Shown: positions 32,484 to 33,540 of the stretch, piece by piece
Layout of the letters: each line of letters opens with the position of its first letter
How positions within the stretch are numbered: the first letter of the stretch is position 1
DNA from: Enterobacter sp. R1(2018)
Lineage (GTDB): Bacteria > Pseudomonadota > Gammaproteobacteria > Enterobacterales > Enterobacteriaceae
NCBI RefSeq assembly: GCF_003628475.1
Contig: NZ_RCAA01000022.1
Coordinates: forward strand, 68,376-101,915
Direction of reading: 5' to 3'
DNA: 33,540 nucleotides
The notes under the pieces: generated by a model
Databases searched by the model: none
The model's input: only the letters and a program-made list of their open reading frames with translations
Told to the model about the DNA's origin: nothing
Translations under genes and position numbers: made by a program

Positions 32484-33242
32484 ATGAGTCAAGTTACTAT
32501 GCAACCTGCTGATGCAATGATCCTGCTGGAAGACGTGAATAAATGGTTCGGACAGTTTCACGTTCTGAAGGACATTAATTTAAAAGTTAAACAGGGCGAA
32601 CGTATCGTGCTCTGCGGGCCGTCAGGTTCCGGAAAATCAACCACTATTCGCTGTATCAACCATCTCGAAGAGCATCAAAAGGGCCGCATTATCGTTGATG
32701 GAACCGAGCTGAATGATGACTTACGCAACATTGAGAAAGTACGCACCGAGGTAGGAATGGTCTTCCAGCATTTTAACCTTTTCCCTCATCTGACCGTACT
32801 GCAAAACTGCACGCTGGCGCCGATCTGGGTGAAAAAGATGCCGAAGAAAGAGGCCGAAGCGCTCGGTATGCATTATCTGGAGCGGGTACGTATCGCTGAA
32901 CACGCTCATAAATTTCCAGGACAAATCTCCGGCGGACAGCAGCAACGCGTGGCGATTGCCCGCTCATTGTGTATGAAGCCTAAAATCATGCTGTTTGACG
33001 AGCCAACTTCTGCGCTCGATCCGGAGATGGTTAAGGAGGTGCTGGATACTATGATTGGCCTTGCTCAGTCAGGTATGACAATGCTGTGCGTAACGCATGA
33101 AATGGGCTTTGCGAGAACGGTGGCGGACAGGGTTATCTTTATGGATCGTGGAGAAATCGTTGAGCAGGCGCCGCCGGATGAATTCTTTGCCCATCCTAAG
33201 TCAGAACGTACCCGCGCGTTCCTCTCACAGGTTATCCATTGA
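32484..33242 (+). CDS. aapP: Amino acid ABC transporter ATP-binding protein AapP (YhdZ)
   Basis: Cytoplasmic ATPase of 252 residues, as in E. coli YhdZ and close in type to GlnQ and HisP. It powers AapQM. The Walker A motif GPSGSGKST is at about residues 45-53, the Q-loop in [13 protein letters not shown], the ABC signature [14 protein letters not shown], Walker [15 protein letters not shown], and the switch His in CVTHEMGFA. The ATG follows GAGGATAAAA. It is the last gene of the aapJQMP operon, and a compact terminator lies nine bases after the stop. Confidence 0.96.
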   Translation: MSQVTMQPADAMILLEDVNKWFGQFHVLKDINLKVKQGERIVLCGPSGSGKSTTIRCINHLEEHQKGRIIVDGTELNDDLRNIEKVRTEVGMVFQHFNLFPHLTVLQNCTLAPIWVKKMPKKEAEALGMHYLERVRIAEHAHKFPGQISGGQQQRVAIARSLCMKPKIMLFDEPTSALDPEMVKEVLDTMIGLAQSGMTMLCVTHEMGFARTVADRVIFMDRGEIVEQAPPDEFFAHPKSERTRAFLSQVIH

Positions 33243-33250
33243 TATTCCAG

Positions 33251-33272
33251 GACCGCTTTTGCGGTCTTTTTT
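33251..33272 (+). terminator. Rho-independent terminator of aapJQMP
   Basis: GACCGC (33251-33256) and GCGGTC (33261-33266) form a stem with a TTTT loop, then six T. Confidence 0.9.
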
Positions 33273-33282
33273 AGCCATGCAG

Positions 33283-33322
33283 AAAAACAAAAAGGCCATC
33301 CTTGCGGATGGCCTTTTTGTTT
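33283..33322 (-). terminator. Terminator of the rRNA operon, probably bidirectional
   Basis: AAAAAGGCCATCC (33289-33301) pairs with GGATGGCCTTTTT (33306-33318) around a four-base loop. T-runs follow on both strands. On minus it ends the rRNA transcript after 5S; on plus it backs up the aapP terminator. Confidence 0.93.
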
Positions 33323-33327
33323 ATTTG

Positions 33328-33447
33328 GAGCCTGGCAGTTCCCTACTCTCGCATGGGGAGACCCCACACTACCATCGGCGCTACGGCGTTTCACTTCTGA
33401 GTTCGGCATGGGATCAGGTGGGACCACCGCGCTGTTGCCGCCAGGCA
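33328..33447 (-). rRNA. rrfF: 5S ribosomal RNA
   Basis: The minus strand from 33447 begins TGCCTGGCGGC and continues with the standard enteric 5S sequence, including CCCATGCCGAACTCAG and GATGGTAGTGTGGGG, ending GAACTGCCAGGC. The length is about 120 bases. The 3' end is set by pairing of the terminal helix, and the last two bases differ from the common CAT ending. Because a tRNA-Thr gene lies immediately upstream on the same strand, this is the distal 5S copy of an rrnD-type operon (rrfD-thrV-rrfF in E. coli). Confidence 0.96.
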
Positions 33448-33484
33448 AATTCTTTATTAAATTGACGAACTTTAACTTAAAAAC

Positions 33485-33540
33485 TGGTGCTGATACCCAG
33501 AGTCGAACTGGGGACCTCACCCTTACCAAGGGTGCGCTCT
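33485..33540 (-). tRNA. thrV: tRNA-Thr(GGT), 3' part, cut by the window edge
   Basis: Read on minus, the sequence gives the end of the D arm, an anticodon stem CACCC/GGGTG enclosing TTGGTAA (anticodon GGT), the T arm CCCAG-TTCGACT-CTGGG, and the acceptor end ATCAGCACCA with encoded CCA. About 20 bases of the 5' end lie beyond the window. It is the distal tRNA of an rrnD-type operon. Confidence 0.95.

Overview
The window is a stretch of conserved chromosomal backbone from a member of the Enterobacteriaceae. Nearly every protein matches, in length and motifs, an Escherichia coli or Salmonella protein of the yhcN-aaeXAB-tldD-mre-acc-fis-rrnD neighbourhood. Differences from the E. coli K-12 order, recalled from memory, are: two tandem yhcN copies; a succinate-semialdehyde-dehydrogenase-like gene between yhcO and aaeB; msrPQ and aroQ between csrD and accB (as in Salmonella and Klebsiella relatives); no acuI beside csrD; and no yhdJ/yhdU/acrSEF between fis and yhdV. 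This points to an Enterobacter/Klebsiella/Salmonella-type enteric bacterium, but I cannot name the species. I see no insertion sequence, prophage, CRISPR array or disrupted gene. The window ends inside a ribosomal RNA operon.

Layout. 1-827: two small periplasmic YhcN (DUF1471) stress proteins and a terminator. 828-2666: on the minus strand, a barstar-like protein (yhcO) and a GabD-like aldehyde dehydrogenase. 2679-6924: the aromatic carboxylic acid efflux locus, aaeXAB on minus and its LysR regulator aaeR on plus, separated by a shared 181-bp control region. 6940-17001: a long minus-strand cluster, mreB-mreC-mreD-maf-rng-yhdP-tldD, joining rod-shape determination, nucleotide clean-up, RNase G, envelope lipid transport and a peptidase. 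17309-21145: csrD (minus) facing away from msrPQ (plus), which repairs periplasmic methionine sulfoxide. 21381-26382: aroQ, accBC, yhdT-panF and prmA. 26383-28136: the growth-rate-controlled dusB-fis operon. 28370-28639: the lipoprotein gene yhdV. 28640-33272: the polar amino-acid ABC transporter operon aapJQMP (yhdWXYZ). 33283-33540: the distal end of an rrnD-type rRNA operon on minus, with a terminator, a 5S rRNA and the 3' part of tRNA-Thr(GGT).

How the parts work together. AaeA (periplasmic adaptor) and AaeB (inner-membrane pump) export aromatic carboxylates under AaeR control. AccB and AccC supply two of the acetyl-CoA carboxylase parts. MsrP and MsrQ form a periplasmic reductase with a membrane electron donor. 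MreBCD form the elongasome scaffold. AapJQMP take up amino acids, and the operon has a consensus sigma-54 promoter preceded by two NtrC-like enhancer sites at about -137 and -107, so nitrogen limitation probably induces it.

I found no clearly undescribed system. The observations most worth checking are regulatory: the sigma-54/NtrC and tandem CRP-like sites ahead of aapJ, the operator/CRP arrangement ahead of aaeR, and the extra aldehyde dehydrogenase next to the aromatic-acid efflux genes.
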